NCBI RefSeq assembly: GCF_018271975.1
Contig: NZ_JAGUCN010000002.1
Location: 372,001 to 436,000, forward strand
DNA: 64,000 bases
From: Carboxylicivirga mesophila
Lineage (GTDB): Bacteria; Bacteroidota; Bacteroidia; Bacteroidales; Marinilabiliaceae
Reading direction: 5' to 3'
The notes under the pieces are model-generated. The model saw nothing but the letters and a program-made list of their open reading frames with translations. It made no database searches and was not told the DNA's origin. The translations under genes were made by a program, and so were the position numbers. The stretch's first letter is position 1; every line of letters begins with the position of its first letter. Shown here one piece after another: positions 43,386 through 58,300 of the stretch.

Positions 43386-46300
43386 ATGGGCGTAAATACC
43401 CAAGCGTTAATCGGTTACCGATTAAAAAAGAGGATGGCATCTTCGATGTTAATCCTTGTGTTGTTATTATTATCCGGAATTAAGGCCGTTGGCCAAATCT
43501 ATCAGTACGACAATAAATGTACCGGAGGGGTCATTTATGCGTCAGAAGTATTGGCAAATGCTATTGGTGCAGGAGCCAATATCCCGCTGGCCGATCAAAC
43601 CGGAGGTGTATTCGTAACCAGTGATCCTGATTTGATACTGGCAGGTAATGACGAAAATGCCATTATCTATGGAACCAAAGATGTGGGAGGTGGCCAGCGA
43701 TTAGATTGGATTGTTAATGGAATAACCTACCGCATAAATATTAAAAAACTGCTTGGGAGTGCAGGAGCACCTATCGTTATAGATTTTTATACCAACACTC
43801 CTGATGTTTGTATAATCCCTTATAATGCAATCGTTTATGTGACCATTCAAGGAGGTAGTTCTTACTATGATATAACCATTACTGATGAGACAAATGCAGT
43901 TATTACAGAGCTGTTTAATGTCAGTACGAATATTACCAATTACCCTATTAATTTAGGTAATTTTTCAACCGATAAAATATTTACTATTAAAGCTGTTTCG
44001 GACGGGGGAGCCTGTGTTGCCGATGTTTCAGCTGTTATGCCAGTCTCTTTTACAGCTTCAAATATTCCACAGACTTATCAGTTGCAGGATATTAATGGTA
44101 ACACATATGCAACTGGCTGTTCAAGCACTGGTGTTGACTTATATCTATCAAATAGCGAAGATCAGGTTACCTATAACGTTTATAGTGGTGGAACACATGT
44201 GTTAGGGCCTATAAATGGAAATAATACAGGTAATAAACTGTTTTTGGGTACTGTTAATACCATTGGTATAACTTCTTATTATTTAGAGGCTACACATAAT
44301 GGCTCAGGTTGTCAAACAACTATGGGTAATATGACTGTCAATCTGGCAAGTGCCCCGGTTGCCAGTATTGCTCCAGGAACCATATTTGAAAAATGTTTCG
44401 GTGCTCCGGATCAGTTTGATATCACGCTCAATATTTCCCCAATTGATCAGGGACCATGGAACGTTGTGATTACCGACGGTACCAATGATTATGCATTTGT
44501 GGCTAATACCTATGATGATGCCTGGCGTACGCCAAATATACAAGCTACAACAACTTTTACCATCAAGTCTATTGTTGATAAGAACGGATGTGTTAATACC
44601 GTCAATAATGGCTCTGCGCAAATAACGGTTAATCCTAAACCTGCGGTTACGTTAGTAGGACCCGACAGGGTTTGTATGGGTAATTCAATCAACCTGGGGA
44701 CTTCTGTGGCACCGGTTGGAATAGTTATAGTTGATTATGATTGGAGCACAGGAGCTAAGGGACCTGGACTTGATAATATTAATGTAACGCCTAGTATTCA
44801 GCCTATCCATACTTATGATGTTACGGTAACATCAGATAAAGGTTGTGTAGGTTCAGCTGTCAAAAATATTACCGTTAATTCGCTGCCTGCCGTTTCGTTT
44901 ACTTCTCCTAAGTATACTTTCTGTCAGGATGATCCATCGGTGACACTATCCAGTGTGCCTGCCGCGGGAGGTAGTTACAATATTGGTTCAGCAGTATTTG
45001 ATCCATCGATTATGCCAGTTGGAAGCCAGAGTGTAACTTATACATACACCGATGTAACGACGGGCTGTACCAATAGCGATACCAAGTTATTTACTGTTAA
45101 TCCTGTGCCAAATGTTTCTATTACAGGGCTTAATGCTTCTTATTGCGCTGACGCAGGTGTTTTGACCATGCAAGGTAACCCGCCCGGTGGTGGAGCCGTT
45201 CCGTTTGGCAGTTTCACTTGTTTTCCTAATGGAGGCTTCTTTAATGATAATGGTGACGGTACAGCTGATTTTAATACTGTTCAGGCAGTAGCAGACCAAG
45301 GGCCTGGTGATTATTACTTCTCCTATACTGCTGTTAACTCATTGGGTTGTGATGCCACTGCTACCGAAAGAGTAACAATTAATGCAGATCTGAATGCAAC
45401 CGTTAATTATACCGGTCTGGCTAATTTCTATTGTGGCGATAATCCTGCACAGGATGTCACCTTAACAGGCAATGTGCCAGGCGATGGCATTTTTACCATT
45501 CTACCAGCCTGGGCTGCAACAGGAGCCGATCCTGCTTTTGTAGACAATGGCAACGGAACTGCGACTTTCAATCCTTATAAAGCTGGTGGTGGTACCTTTG
45601 ATATTACCTATGAATATACTGATGCTACCGGTTGTACAGGACGCAGAACCTATTCAACCACAGTGGGAGCCACACTGGTGTTTAATCTGGATGGCCAAAC
45701 GTTTTGTCAGGGTGATCCAGTTCAGACACTAACGGCTACTCCTGCAGGAGGCTACTTCTCAATTCAAGCACCTAATGGCACGGTTCATTCGCCAATTGCC
45801 AATGGCAACAGCACCTGGTTTGATCCGTCTACACGGATGGATGGTATTTATCAGATAACATATCTTTATGACAATGGTACTGGTTGTTTGACCTCTCAAA
45901 CATACCCTGTTGAGATAAAAAAAGCACCATATCCGGATTTCAGTATTGAAGGAACTGGTAAGTACTGTGAACAGCAGGGACCAGTTAAACTGACCAAGGT
46001 AACATCTAATCCGGGTGTATTTACCGGAACAGGCGTTACAGAAGTAAGTAATGTCTACTATTTCAATCCGGATATTGCCGGAGAGGGAATTCATACAATT
46101 ACTTTTACCACCGATAGCTTGGGTTGTCGCTCGGTAAAAACCATGGATGTGGAAGTGGTTACATCACCTGTGCTTGATATTCAGGTAGACCCATCACTTA
46201 CCTATTGTGATAATGAACCTGGTGTGGTGATTGAAGGATTGGTTGATGGTACAGCCTCATTAACAGGTAACTTTACCAGTGCTACTAACCCAGGTGGTGA

Positions 46301-49300
46301 TTATCTGGTGCTCAATGAATATGCAGCTGAGGGCATTGCCCTCAATGATGGCAAAGGTTGGTTAAATCCGGGAGTGGGGCCTGGTAATTATGCTGTTACA
46401 TACATTTATGAGAACCCGGGTAATGGCTGTATTTATCAGCATACCGAAAATATTCAGATACTGCAATCCGACGGTGCCAACTTTAATGGTATCAGTGACG
46501 GTGCTGTGCTGTGTCAGGGAACTGGCATTGTCAACTTATACGGATTACTACCCAATGGTGGCACAGGACGATTCCCAACTCAGAATCCAGCCGATCCAAC
46601 GCCAGATCCAACAGCCGATCCGGATAAAAACACAGGTGTCATTAATTCAGGAGCGCTGGATGGGGAAGCTTATTTTGATACACGATTATTATCTCCAGGG
46701 AATTATACTTTATTATATGAATATACCAATGCTGCAGGATGCACTAATTACAGCGAAAAGAACTTCACCATTGTTGAAGGACCTGTAGATGTTTACCAGG
46801 TGACTGGTGGTGGTGCCTACTGTGTGGACGATCCTGTTGCTACTAAGGGTGTTTTTATTGGTATTGACGGTTCTACCGCGGGGGTAACTTATGAGTTACG
46901 ATTAGGTGGTACACCCGTTCAAACCAAGACCGGACCAGTTGGTGGAGGCCCAATGAATTTTGATAACCGCGTGACAGCTGTTGGTACCTACTCCGTGTGG
47001 GCAAGGCTTGGAGGTTGCGAAGCACCAATGTCAGGTAATGTAAATGTTGAGTTGTATGACTTGTTGCTTCAACTTGATGGTGTCAATGCAGTGAAGCATG
47101 TCACTTGTTTTGGTGCTAACGATGGGGAGGTAAAATTAATAGCTTCCGGCGGAAGTGGTAACTATACATTTGAGTATAGTTTGAATGGTGGTGCATGGAC
47201 TGTGAATCCGAATACTACACCAGACCACTTTATTAATCTGGTACCTGGAGATTATCAGTTCAGAATTACCGATCAGTCAGGTACAGCATGTGCCTTACCA
47301 GCTGGAAGAGAGGTGAATGTAACCATCAATTCTGCTGCTGCAGCTTTGAATGTTGTTTATACTCAGCTAAGTAAAAACGGTTGTGATTGTGCAGCCAGCC
47401 CTGCAGACTGTGATGGTGCTGCACTGTTAACCATTTCAGGAGGAACGAAATTTACCGACCTGGTAACTTATCCAAGTGGTTACCTGGTTGAGTGGCCGGC
47501 AACGGTGACTAACCTGAGTGCCGACCTGTTAACAGCGACGCAGTTGTCAGAAGGAACTTATACCGTAAATGTGACTGATGCCAATGGTTGTACTTCTTCG
47601 GTTATTGTAACAATTGAGAAAGAAGCCGACTTGACATTAGTACTTAATAGTCAGGATGATAATCAGTGTTTTGGGGTTAATGCGGCTAAGGCGAGAATAA
47701 CAGCCACAGGTGGTTCAGGTCAGTATCGGTATTCATACGATGGAGGAACAAACTGGACATTACCTACAGCTTCAACTACTTATGAAACTGGTACTTTATC
47801 AACAGGCAACCATACCATATTAGTTAGAGACAGCGAACATCCGCATTGTACGGCCGGTTTTACAGTTACCATTGTTGGCCCAGCCAGTGGTTTAACCGTT
47901 GGTGTAACCCCAACGGGCGAAACATGTGTTGGCGATGCTGACGGATATATTACCTTGAATATCACCGGAGGTACAGCACCTTATCGCTACCAGATGGATG
48001 GTGCAGGGGCCATTTTGGCTGTGCCGCCTACCTTCGAAATTCATGGAATTACCAATGGTGCTCACACAATTACTATTTTAGATGGCAATGACTGCTCTGT
48101 TAATGAGGTGTTTACCATAGAAAAAGCACCGGTAATCGATTTAAGTGGTGACGTTACAAATGCAACATGTGATAGTAATAATGATGGTAAGGTGGTGCTT
48201 ACAGCGAATCCTGCCAATGTTAATTATGTTTACTCAAGAGATGCAGGTGCCAACTGGCAATCGTCACCAGTTTTCGATTTTCTTTCGGCTGGTACGTATA
48301 ATTTTATCGTACAGGATAATGTAAAAGGTTGTACCGCAGCTCTTAATAATATAACTGTTGCCGATGACCCGGCAATAGCAATTAATCCGGCTGCGGCTAT
48401 TCAGCATGTTGTTTGTTTTGGTGAAGCCAACGGAGCATTTACAGCCTTGGCAACTGGTGGTCAGCCAACTGGCTCATTTGAATATGCAATTGCTACCGAC
48501 GCAGGTGGAAATCCTATTTACCAGGATTCACCGATATTTAGTGGTTTACCGGCAGGTACTTACGATTTGTGGGTGCGCAATAAAGGTACACTATGTGAGG
48601 TGTATCAGTCAGACTATGTAGTTATCAACAATCCGGCCGCTCCACTTTCGGTATCCTTGAATAGCAAAAGCGATATTGAGTGTGTAGGCGGAAACACCGG
48701 TGAGATTGATATTGATGTAAATGACGGTTGGCCAGGTTATACATACCAGTGGCGCAACAAAGCGACCAACGAAAATTTCGGAACCACACAGGATCTGAAT
48801 CAGGCAAATGCAGGTAAGCGAATTGCCGGAGCAACCTATGAAGTGGTGGTAACAGATCTGAGAGGTTGTACCTTTACTTTTGAAGAAACGGTTACTGAAC
48901 CTTTGGCCTGGAACGCTACAGTGACGACGACACCAAACACGATCACCAATGCAGCGACCGATCCCTCCATTATTGGAAATGGAACAGCAGCATTATCACC
49001 AGTTAGTGGCGGTAGCGATCCGGCTACGTATACATATGAGTGGTTTACCAGTACCAACACTTCGATTGCAATAGGTGTTACGTCAATTGCTAATTTGGAT
49101 CCGGGAAATTACTACGTTATCATTACTGGTAGTGTAGTGGGTTGTGATCACCGGGTAGATTTTGTGATTGGTGATACAACAGTTCCTTTGGCTTTCGACC
49201 TGGCAAAAGTTGATGCAGCCTGTAATGGTGAAAATGGAAAATTGCTCATCTCGATTACTGGCGGAACACCTGACTATACAATTCAATATCAGCGAAATGC

Positions 49301-52300
49301 TGATCCGGTTCAATCAATTTCCGGAACATCAGCCAATTACCATGAAATAGCTGGGGCAGCCGGAACCTACACGGTAACTGTGCTCGATAACAGTGGTGGA
49401 ACTGTAACGCAAACTATTACAATTACACAGCCTGTCGCCTTTACTGTTAATGGAATTGAAAACTACGATAATTGCGAAGCGGAGATTGATGTAACTATAT
49501 CTGAAACGGACAATTACCGTGTTACCTGGGTGGTGCCAGCTGGTGCACCTGCCATTGCTGTACGAAATATTAATTCAGGTAATTCGTTTACTGAGAGTGG
49601 ATTAACTTACGCTGGCGATTACATTGTAACCGTAGAGAATATTGCTTCAGGTTGTATTCAATCTGACATAATTACGTTACGTGAACCAAAATTAACTGTC
49701 GTTGAGGATCTTACACAGCATAAGGATTTACTGTGTAATGCGGCCGATAATGGTTACCTGGCAGTCAGCATGACTGGAAGAGAGCCTGGACACGTCTTTA
49801 ATTATGTTTGGCAGAACCTGACCACAGGAGCACCGTCTATTGATACCGGCTCAACGCCTTCCATCGGATCAGCTCATGCAGTTGATGCCGGAGTATGGCA
49901 AGTAACTGTTACTTCATCTGATAATTGTGTGGCTGTGCTAGGTGGTATGATCATCACACAACCAGCTGCTCTCACTTTATCAGATCCACTTGTTAAAAAT
50001 ATCACAACCTGTTCTTCACATGATAATGGTCAGGTTGAAGTTTCTGTGAGTGGGGGAACAGCGCCATATACCGTAACTGTTACCAATGGAACTATTACTA
50101 GAACAGAAACGTTATCTGTATCTGCATTTACATTTACAGATCTGCCGGCCGGAAGCACTTATACCGTTAGTGTTACTGATGATAATGCTTGTGCACCAGT
50201 TACTAAGCCATTTGTTATTACAGCTCCTCAAGCTGTAAGTCTTACAAATGTGACTGGTACCATTTCGTGCTTTGGACCAAACGATGGTGTAATTTCATTT
50301 GATATCACCGGCGGTGTTCAGGATGCAGGTAATAATCATAATGTATACGATTTGGTGATTACAGGCGACAATGGTTTTAACCTCGGTACGCAAATCGATG
50401 TTCTCGCGATTCCATCGTATACCTTTAGTTTACCAAGCTTAGCACCAGGAACTTATACTATTAGAGTATGGGATAACCTGGCAACAGTGGATCCAACAAG
50501 CGCGTGTCCCGATCCGGCTTATGAAACCAGTGTGACATTATCACATCTGGAGGTGACAGAATCAATTATTAATAAAACCTGTCCAGGTGGCGTTGATAAT
50601 GGGTCTATAGAGTTAACTATTATTGGTTCAGGTAATTATACGTGGGTATGGACGTATCCGAATGGAACAACTGTAAACTCGCCGGGTATCATTAGTCAGT
50701 ATAATTTAGGAGCTGGCACCTACATCCTATCACTTACAGATGTTGATCGCGGATGTACATTACCTCCTTTAACGTATACTGTAGATTACGATCGCCAGGT
50801 CGAAATTACCAATTGGGATTTAAAAGATGTAGACTGTTATAATCAGGCCAATGGTTCGATTACTAACATTATTCATACGGCCAGTGTGCCACCGGTTTAT
50901 ACATGGACAGGAGTAGCAGCTGGTAATGAGAATCTAACAGAGCAGACGAATCTGGATGTTGGATTTTACCAACTGGAGATTAGGGAACCTGGAACAGGGT
51001 GTTCGGCCATTGAAACATTTGAGATCAAACAACCTGAAAATCTACATTTTAATTTGTTAAATGCCTTAAGTTGTTCACCATTCAATCAACGAATATATGT
51101 AGATGGATTAGTTGGGGGCAATGGTGTAATTGCTAATTATACTTACAGATGGATAGGACCGGATGGTAACTTGTTACCTGATGTGACTGATAATATTGAT
51201 GTTACACAAGAGGGTTTGTACACGGTTACAGTAACAGATGAATTAGCCAAGTGTAGCCTGACTAAATCAATAAGCATCGAAGGTGAGATGTCTGTTGTGA
51301 TTACCAAACAACAGAATGTCAGTTGTTTTGGTCTTGCTGATGGTGCAATCGAAGTGAGCATTCTGGGAGGCCCATCAGACAGGCAGTTTGTGTATAACTG
51401 GGAAGTATTTGATGGTACGAACTGGGTAAATACCGGGGCGCCAACAGCTAATGCTTCTCTTACAAATATTACGAAAGGAACTTATCGCGTTGTTGTAAGT
51501 GCAGTTGACGCCATAAACTATCCATGTTCTGTTACTTCATCTGATATCGTTATAACAGAACCGCTTGAAATCCAATATGTAAATATTAATCCGATTAATA
51601 TTACTACGTGTTCGAGCGCAGCAACAGGCGCAATTGAATTAGCTGTTACTGGAGGAAGTGGTGTTTATTATTTAGATTATACAGGTGATAATGTGACTGA
51701 TTTGGTATCTAATGACGGCTTGTTCAGGGTTGATAACCTGACAGCCGGACTCTACCAGTTAAGATTAAGTGACTCAAATGGTTGCGTAACAAATCCTGTG
51801 ATTAAAGATGTAACTATTAATGCTCCTGATCCACTGGTATTAACATTGGATAATACAGCCACAACAATTGCTTGTGATACGGAAGGAACCGGAGCGATAG
51901 TATTTGATATTCATGGCGGTAACAAAGATGCTGGTGGTAATCCTCATTACGAAATAACTGTAACTGGCGAAACAACTCGAAATGTTATAACTGAAGGGAC
52001 TGTAACTTATACTGGCTTGAATTCAGGAATCTATGTTATTAAGGTAGTAGATATGCTGGCTTCAACACAGTCGGCCTGTACTCAGCTTGAAGAAACTGTT
52101 AATCTGGAGCTATTGACGGTTGATGGTTTAGTCATAGATAATACCTGTGCTTCAACTACCAATAATGTGGGAGCTATCCGAAATATTACCATCAGCGGTG
52201 CAACTGATTACGATTGGGATTGGGATGAAGTTAATGGCAACGTAGTGAGTGATAACAACTCACTAAACCAGGAGAATTTAGCGGCAGGTACCTATATATT

Positions 52301-55300
52301 GAATGTGACTGATAATGACCGAGCTTGTACCATCTCCAAAGAGTTCATTGTTGGGGAAGATATTACTTTGAATATTACCGGAGTAGCTGTGCCTTTAACA
52401 TGCTATGGGGCTAATGATGGTAAAATATCTGGTGTAAATATTACAGGTACAGTTGATTATACCTTCAATTGGTCAGGACCTGGTCCGGTTGATAATACCC
52501 GCATTGATGGTCAGGAGAATCTGGAACCTGGCTCGTACTTGCTGGAAGTTATTGACAATACTAATGGTTGCCGCGTTAATCAGACCTGGTTGATAGAAGA
52601 GTCTCCAGAAATTACTTATGATCTGGAATTTGTCGTAGAAAGTTGTGATCCTTATGAGCGTGGTATTAATGTACTTAATCCGACTGGAGGTAATACCAGC
52701 TCGCCTGCTGATTTTAGTTATACATGGCGAGGCCCTGGTAACGTGGTTTATAATGGCCAGAACCTTACTGGATTAACAGTAGGCGGCACCTATACGGTGA
52801 CTGTTGCGGATAATAATTGCGCAGTAACAAAGTCAATTGATGTGCCTAAAGAGTTGGTGATTACACCCACTATTACAGAATTAAATTGTAATGGTAATGT
52901 CAATGGTGCCATCGCCATCAGTATAACAGGAGGATCGGGTAACTTCAGTTATCAGTGGACAAGAAATGGAGTAGCCTATAGTAATAACCTCGATATTAGT
53001 GGGCTTGATGCCGCAACATATGAATTAACCGTTACAGATAATACAGAAACAGACGGAAGTAATTGTACTTATATCTGGTCCTACGATCTAAATTCGCCAG
53101 CTCCTATAATAGTGACTGGCACAGCAACGGATATCATTTGTAATGGTGATGCCAATGGACAGATAGCCATTAATGTAAGTGGTGGTTCAGGTATTTATAC
53201 ATATACCTGGACAAGCGTTGATGGTAGTGGTCTGGTGGCAGCAGACCAAAATCAAACCGGCCTGTCGGGAGGTACCTATACGGTTGTTGTTGAAGATGCT
53301 AATGGTTGTGTATCTGCACCATTTGATTTTACGGTTAATGAATTTGAGGCCATTGACTTTACATTTATACCAACAGATGCCGATTGCGACGGAGCTAACG
53401 GAGCTATTGATGTAACGCCTTCAGGTGGAAGTGGGACCTATGCCTACCACTGGAGTGCCAGCGATGGTGGCGTGGTAAGTGCCGCCGATAAAGATCAGGA
53501 AGACTTAAGTGGTTTGGTAAGTGGTACGTATACGCTTAAAGTGTGGGATGCCGATCCATTGGAAAACAGAACAAGTTGTTTTATTGAAAAAACGATACAA
53601 CTAACCAAGCCAATTACAATTGAACCAACGGTGAAGAACCAGACATGTGCAGGTACTGAAAATGGTGAAATCGGTATTATTGTAAATGGTGGTACTGCCC
53701 CCTATTCATTTGTTTGGTCAACGGCCGATGGCAACGCGGCCAAATTGGATGTCAATGCTCAAAATCAGAGTGAACTTTCAGCGGGTACTTATACGGTTGA
53801 AATAACTGATTCACGTACAGTTGCTTGTGTGAAATCCTTTGACATTGTGGTGGGTGTTGACTCTAATATCGAAATAATCAGTAATGTGTCACCGGTAAAT
53901 TGTAACGGTGGAACCGATGGCAGTATCGCCTTAGTGCAGGTATCAGGTGGGCTGGCTGGTAACTATAGTTACAACTGGACGGGTTCAGGTACAGGGATTA
54001 TACAGGGGCAACGTAACCAAAGTGGCCTGAGCGCCGGTAACTATGTTGTTACTGTAACAGATGATGACACTGGTTGTAATATTCAGGAAGCATTTACAGT
54101 GAACGAACCATCTGTATTATCAGTAAGTGTTGATAATCTGGTTGATGTACTATGTAAAGGTGATTTAAGCGGTGAGATAAGTGTTGTGGCAAGCGGGGGT
54201 ACACCATTCATTAACGGAGCTGGAAATCCTTACTATGAATACGTATGGATTGGGCCATCTGCTAATCTTATTCAGGATTCAGATACGCAAACCGGCCTTG
54301 TAGCCGGTGACTATACGGTAACAGTTAAAGATGCCAATGGCTGTAGCTCTGCCACACTTGATATTGAAATCCAGGAACCAGCAACAGCTTTATCTGCAAC
54401 ATTGGATAATGTGATAGATGTAAGTGCCACAGGTGGTAACGATGGACAAATATTCATTACTGTAAGTGGTGGAACTGGTGGAAAAAATATCGCCTGGACA
54501 GGTATTGATCTGTTGGGTAACCCAATAGCTGGTATTACGCAAAATACGGTTAATCCGCGCGACTTGGTGGCTGGTAGTTATAAAGTTGTCGTTACAGATG
54601 ATAATGGCTGCGATGTAACCATTGATGGTATTGTTGTGGAAGAGCCCAATATGCCACTGACCATGACTGTATTGATCGATAACATACGACCATGTCATGG
54701 TGATGGAAACGGGGCTATTTCTGTAACAGCTAACGGAGGTACCGCTCCATATACCATTACACTTTACGACTCAGGTAATAATGTGATTCAAACCGTTAAT
54801 GCTGACGCCTTGAGTCAAAACAACCTGGCAGCAGCTGTCTATCGTGTTGAGATAAGCGACAACGGAGGTAATACCATCAGTCGAAATGATTTGGCGATTA
54901 CTGAGCCTGCACCATTAGTAATTACAGCTGCTATAACGCAAGACGTTGATTGCTATAATGCCTCAACCGGTGCCATGAATTTCCGTGTTGAAGGTGGTGT
55001 ACCTGATGCTTCAGGCTACTACAAAGTAACCGTTACAGGGCCACAAGGTTATCGTAGTGAATTAGATAATATCGAAGAGGGAATTGATTATCCATTAAAT
55101 AATCTGCCGGCAGGAGGCTATTGGCTGTCTGTTATTGACGATAGCAATGGTGATGGAGCCTTTGTGTTAAGCGATAATTGTTCGGCACAAATAACAGCTA
55201 CTATCAATCAATTGAGCGCCATTGTGGATGTGGATAATGATGCGACTATATGCGTGGGTCAAACGGCCAGCTTACAATTGACCGTTAGTAATTATCCGGT

Positions 55301-58300
55301 GAGCGCAGCCAACCCATTGGATGTTACTTTAAGCGATGGAACAACAGCTACTCTTACTGGCATTAGTACTGTGGTGGATGTTACGCCGATTGTAAGCACT
55401 GTATATTCGGTGGTTGATATCGAAGATGGCAGTGGATGTCCGAAAGGGCCTGGTAATAATGGCAGCAGTGCTACGGTAGTAGTAAATGAGCAACCAATCG
55501 CTCAATTGTCGTTGGTAGGTGATGGTGAGATTTGTGAAGGCGAAACGGCATCATTGCGTATACGTTTAGTGGAAGGCGTATCGCCATGGTCGGTGACCTA
55601 TACCGATGGTGTAACATCTACCACGCTGAATAATATTAATACGGCAGATCGAAGCACGATTGTCAATGTATCACCTGTGAGCAATACAACCTATAGCCTG
55701 GTGTCGGTAACCGATGACAATGGCTGTTCAGGATTAGTGGCAGGAATAGTGGATATTATAGTTAATGAGTCTCCATCTGTGACAATGGCTGTATCAGGCA
55801 GCACGACGGTTTGTCAGGGCACAGCTTCAGCTTTAGAATTTACATTCCCAACAGGTTCGCCAGATTACAGTGTCACCATCAGTGAAAATGGGGTTAATCG
55901 CACCTTTAATGCTACACCTTTAACAGGTAATACATACGAATTACCAATTTCACCATCTGTAACAACTAATTACCAGTTGGTGGCAGTGGCCGATTCAAAA
56001 GGGTGTAGTGTGCCAATTAACGGAGGTACAACTTTGACCATTAATGTGGAAAATAATCCGGCTGCTGCCGGCGTTATTACCGGTGATATGGTGGCTTGCC
56101 AGGGAAGTACAGGTACCTATTCGGTAGGTGCTATTGCAGATGCCGATACTTACTTGTGGACTGTTCCGGCAGCTATGGGAACTATCATTACTGGCAATGG
56201 TACAAATACCATCACCGTTGAGTTCTTGAATTCATTTACAGGTAGCGGCTTAATCACAGTGAGCGGCGTAAATAGTTGTACTACTGGGGCTAATTCATCG
56301 ATTGGTGTAACAGCCAGCTTGCTGCCGGCTAAACCTAATATACCAGCGGGTCCCGTAAATATTTGTGAAACAGAAACGGGGCTCAGGTACCGCATTGATC
56401 CGGTTATTAATGCCAGCTCTTATAGCTGGTCTATCCCTGAAGGTCTTGAATTTATTGGTGATAATACAGGTACTGAAGTTGAGCTTCAGGTGAAACCTGC
56501 CTATAATAATTTTGTTGGTGAGGTAAAAGTGACGGCTACCAATGCTTGTGGTGATGGACCTGAGTCTGATCCTTTATTAGTAACTGTTTCGCCATTACCT
56601 GTGGCCAACGCAGGAACCGATGAGTATGGTGTTTGTGCTTCTACACATCAGCTGAATGCGGTTGATCCTGGTGTAGGTTTCACGGGGCAATGGACAGTTG
56701 CAGCAGGAACAGCCCGTATAGTAGCTGGCGAAGAGAACCTCTTTAATGCTAATGTTACAGGTATTTCCCATGGTGAGAATACCTTCGTTTGGACGGTGAC
56801 CAATACAGCAACAGGCTGTTCATCATCCGACGAGGTTAGCATCTTTAACGATCAGGTGGTCATAAGTGCTTCCGCTGATAATAACACAGTGTGTGACGGT
56901 GAAGTAACAGTTACTGGTACGCCTGTTTATACAGATGCCAGTCATGGTTATTGGACCGTCATAGTGGGGAGTGGAAATATAGAAACGCCTTCTGCATCAA
57001 TAACGCGTATCACTAATTTAGGTGATGGCCTGAATACCATTGAATGGACTATTGTTAAGAATGGCTGTGAAAGTAAAGCGACTGTCGATGTGTTTAATAA
57101 TCAGCCAACTGTGCCGGTCATCTACGATAAGGATGGTAATCCGGCCACTGTAATTGATTTGGTATGTGGTGAGAACTTTACTGATATATCTGCCACAGCA
57201 CCTGTGCTTGCAGGTGAAGTTGGTACATGGCGGGTAGTTTCCGGTTCGGCCAATATTGGTGCTAACCCCAATGCTGCCAATATCAATGTGACTGATGTGG
57301 CCCTTGGCGAGACAACCATTACGTACACCATGCAGAACGGTTCATGTATTGAAGTTGCTACTGTAGTGCTTCGCAATAATAAACTGAATGTGTTTGCAGG
57401 CGATGATGTTACTCAATGTGATGATGTGTATACCCTTGGTGCTACTGTGCCAGGTGCTGGAGTAACTGGCCAGTGGTCTATTCCTGCGGGAATGGGATCG
57501 GGCATATTCAACAATGGTAATAGTCCTGTGGCCACCATAAGTGATTTGGGCAGGGGGGCTAATACTCTTCGCTGGACATTGAACAAGAACGGATGTGAAA
57601 GTTCCGACGAGGTTGTGATAACCAATAATTCATCTACAACTGCTTCGGTAGGAGCCGCGCAAACCATTTGTGCCTACGAAGCTGTGCTAACAGGTAATAC
57701 GCCATTAGCAGCCATGGGCGAAAAAGGCTTCTGGTCGGTTATTAAAGGTTCAGGTAGCTTTGATGATGTCAGTGCACCTGATACGAAGGTGAATGGTTTG
57801 TCTCATGGTGAGAATATTTTCCGTTGGACGATTGTTCATAATGGCTGTTCTTCATCTGCCGATCTGATTGTCAATAACCTGCATGTGGATGTATATGCTG
57901 GCAAAGACACAATTATTTGTGGAAAAACAGTGACATTGAACGCCAATACACCGTTACCAGGTCATACAGGTGAATGGTCGTTAATTGCAGGTGAAGGTGG
58001 TGGTACTTTCAAACCAGAAGATATTAATAATCCAAGCATCTTAATCGGAGGATTGGATTACGGCCGTAATGGTTTTGTATGGACCATTAATAATGCAGGA
58101 TGTACATCATCTGATAGCATATTTGTGACCAATAACAATCCTTATTACCTCGATTCAAATGGGGATAAACGAGAAATTTCAGCCGGTGACCCCATTTACG
58201 TGAATAGTCCTAACGCCGTAATGGTAGCAGATACACCGGAAAGTCCGGGAACTGGTATCTGGTCATTGGTATTAGGCGGCGGTGATATTGATGATCCTAC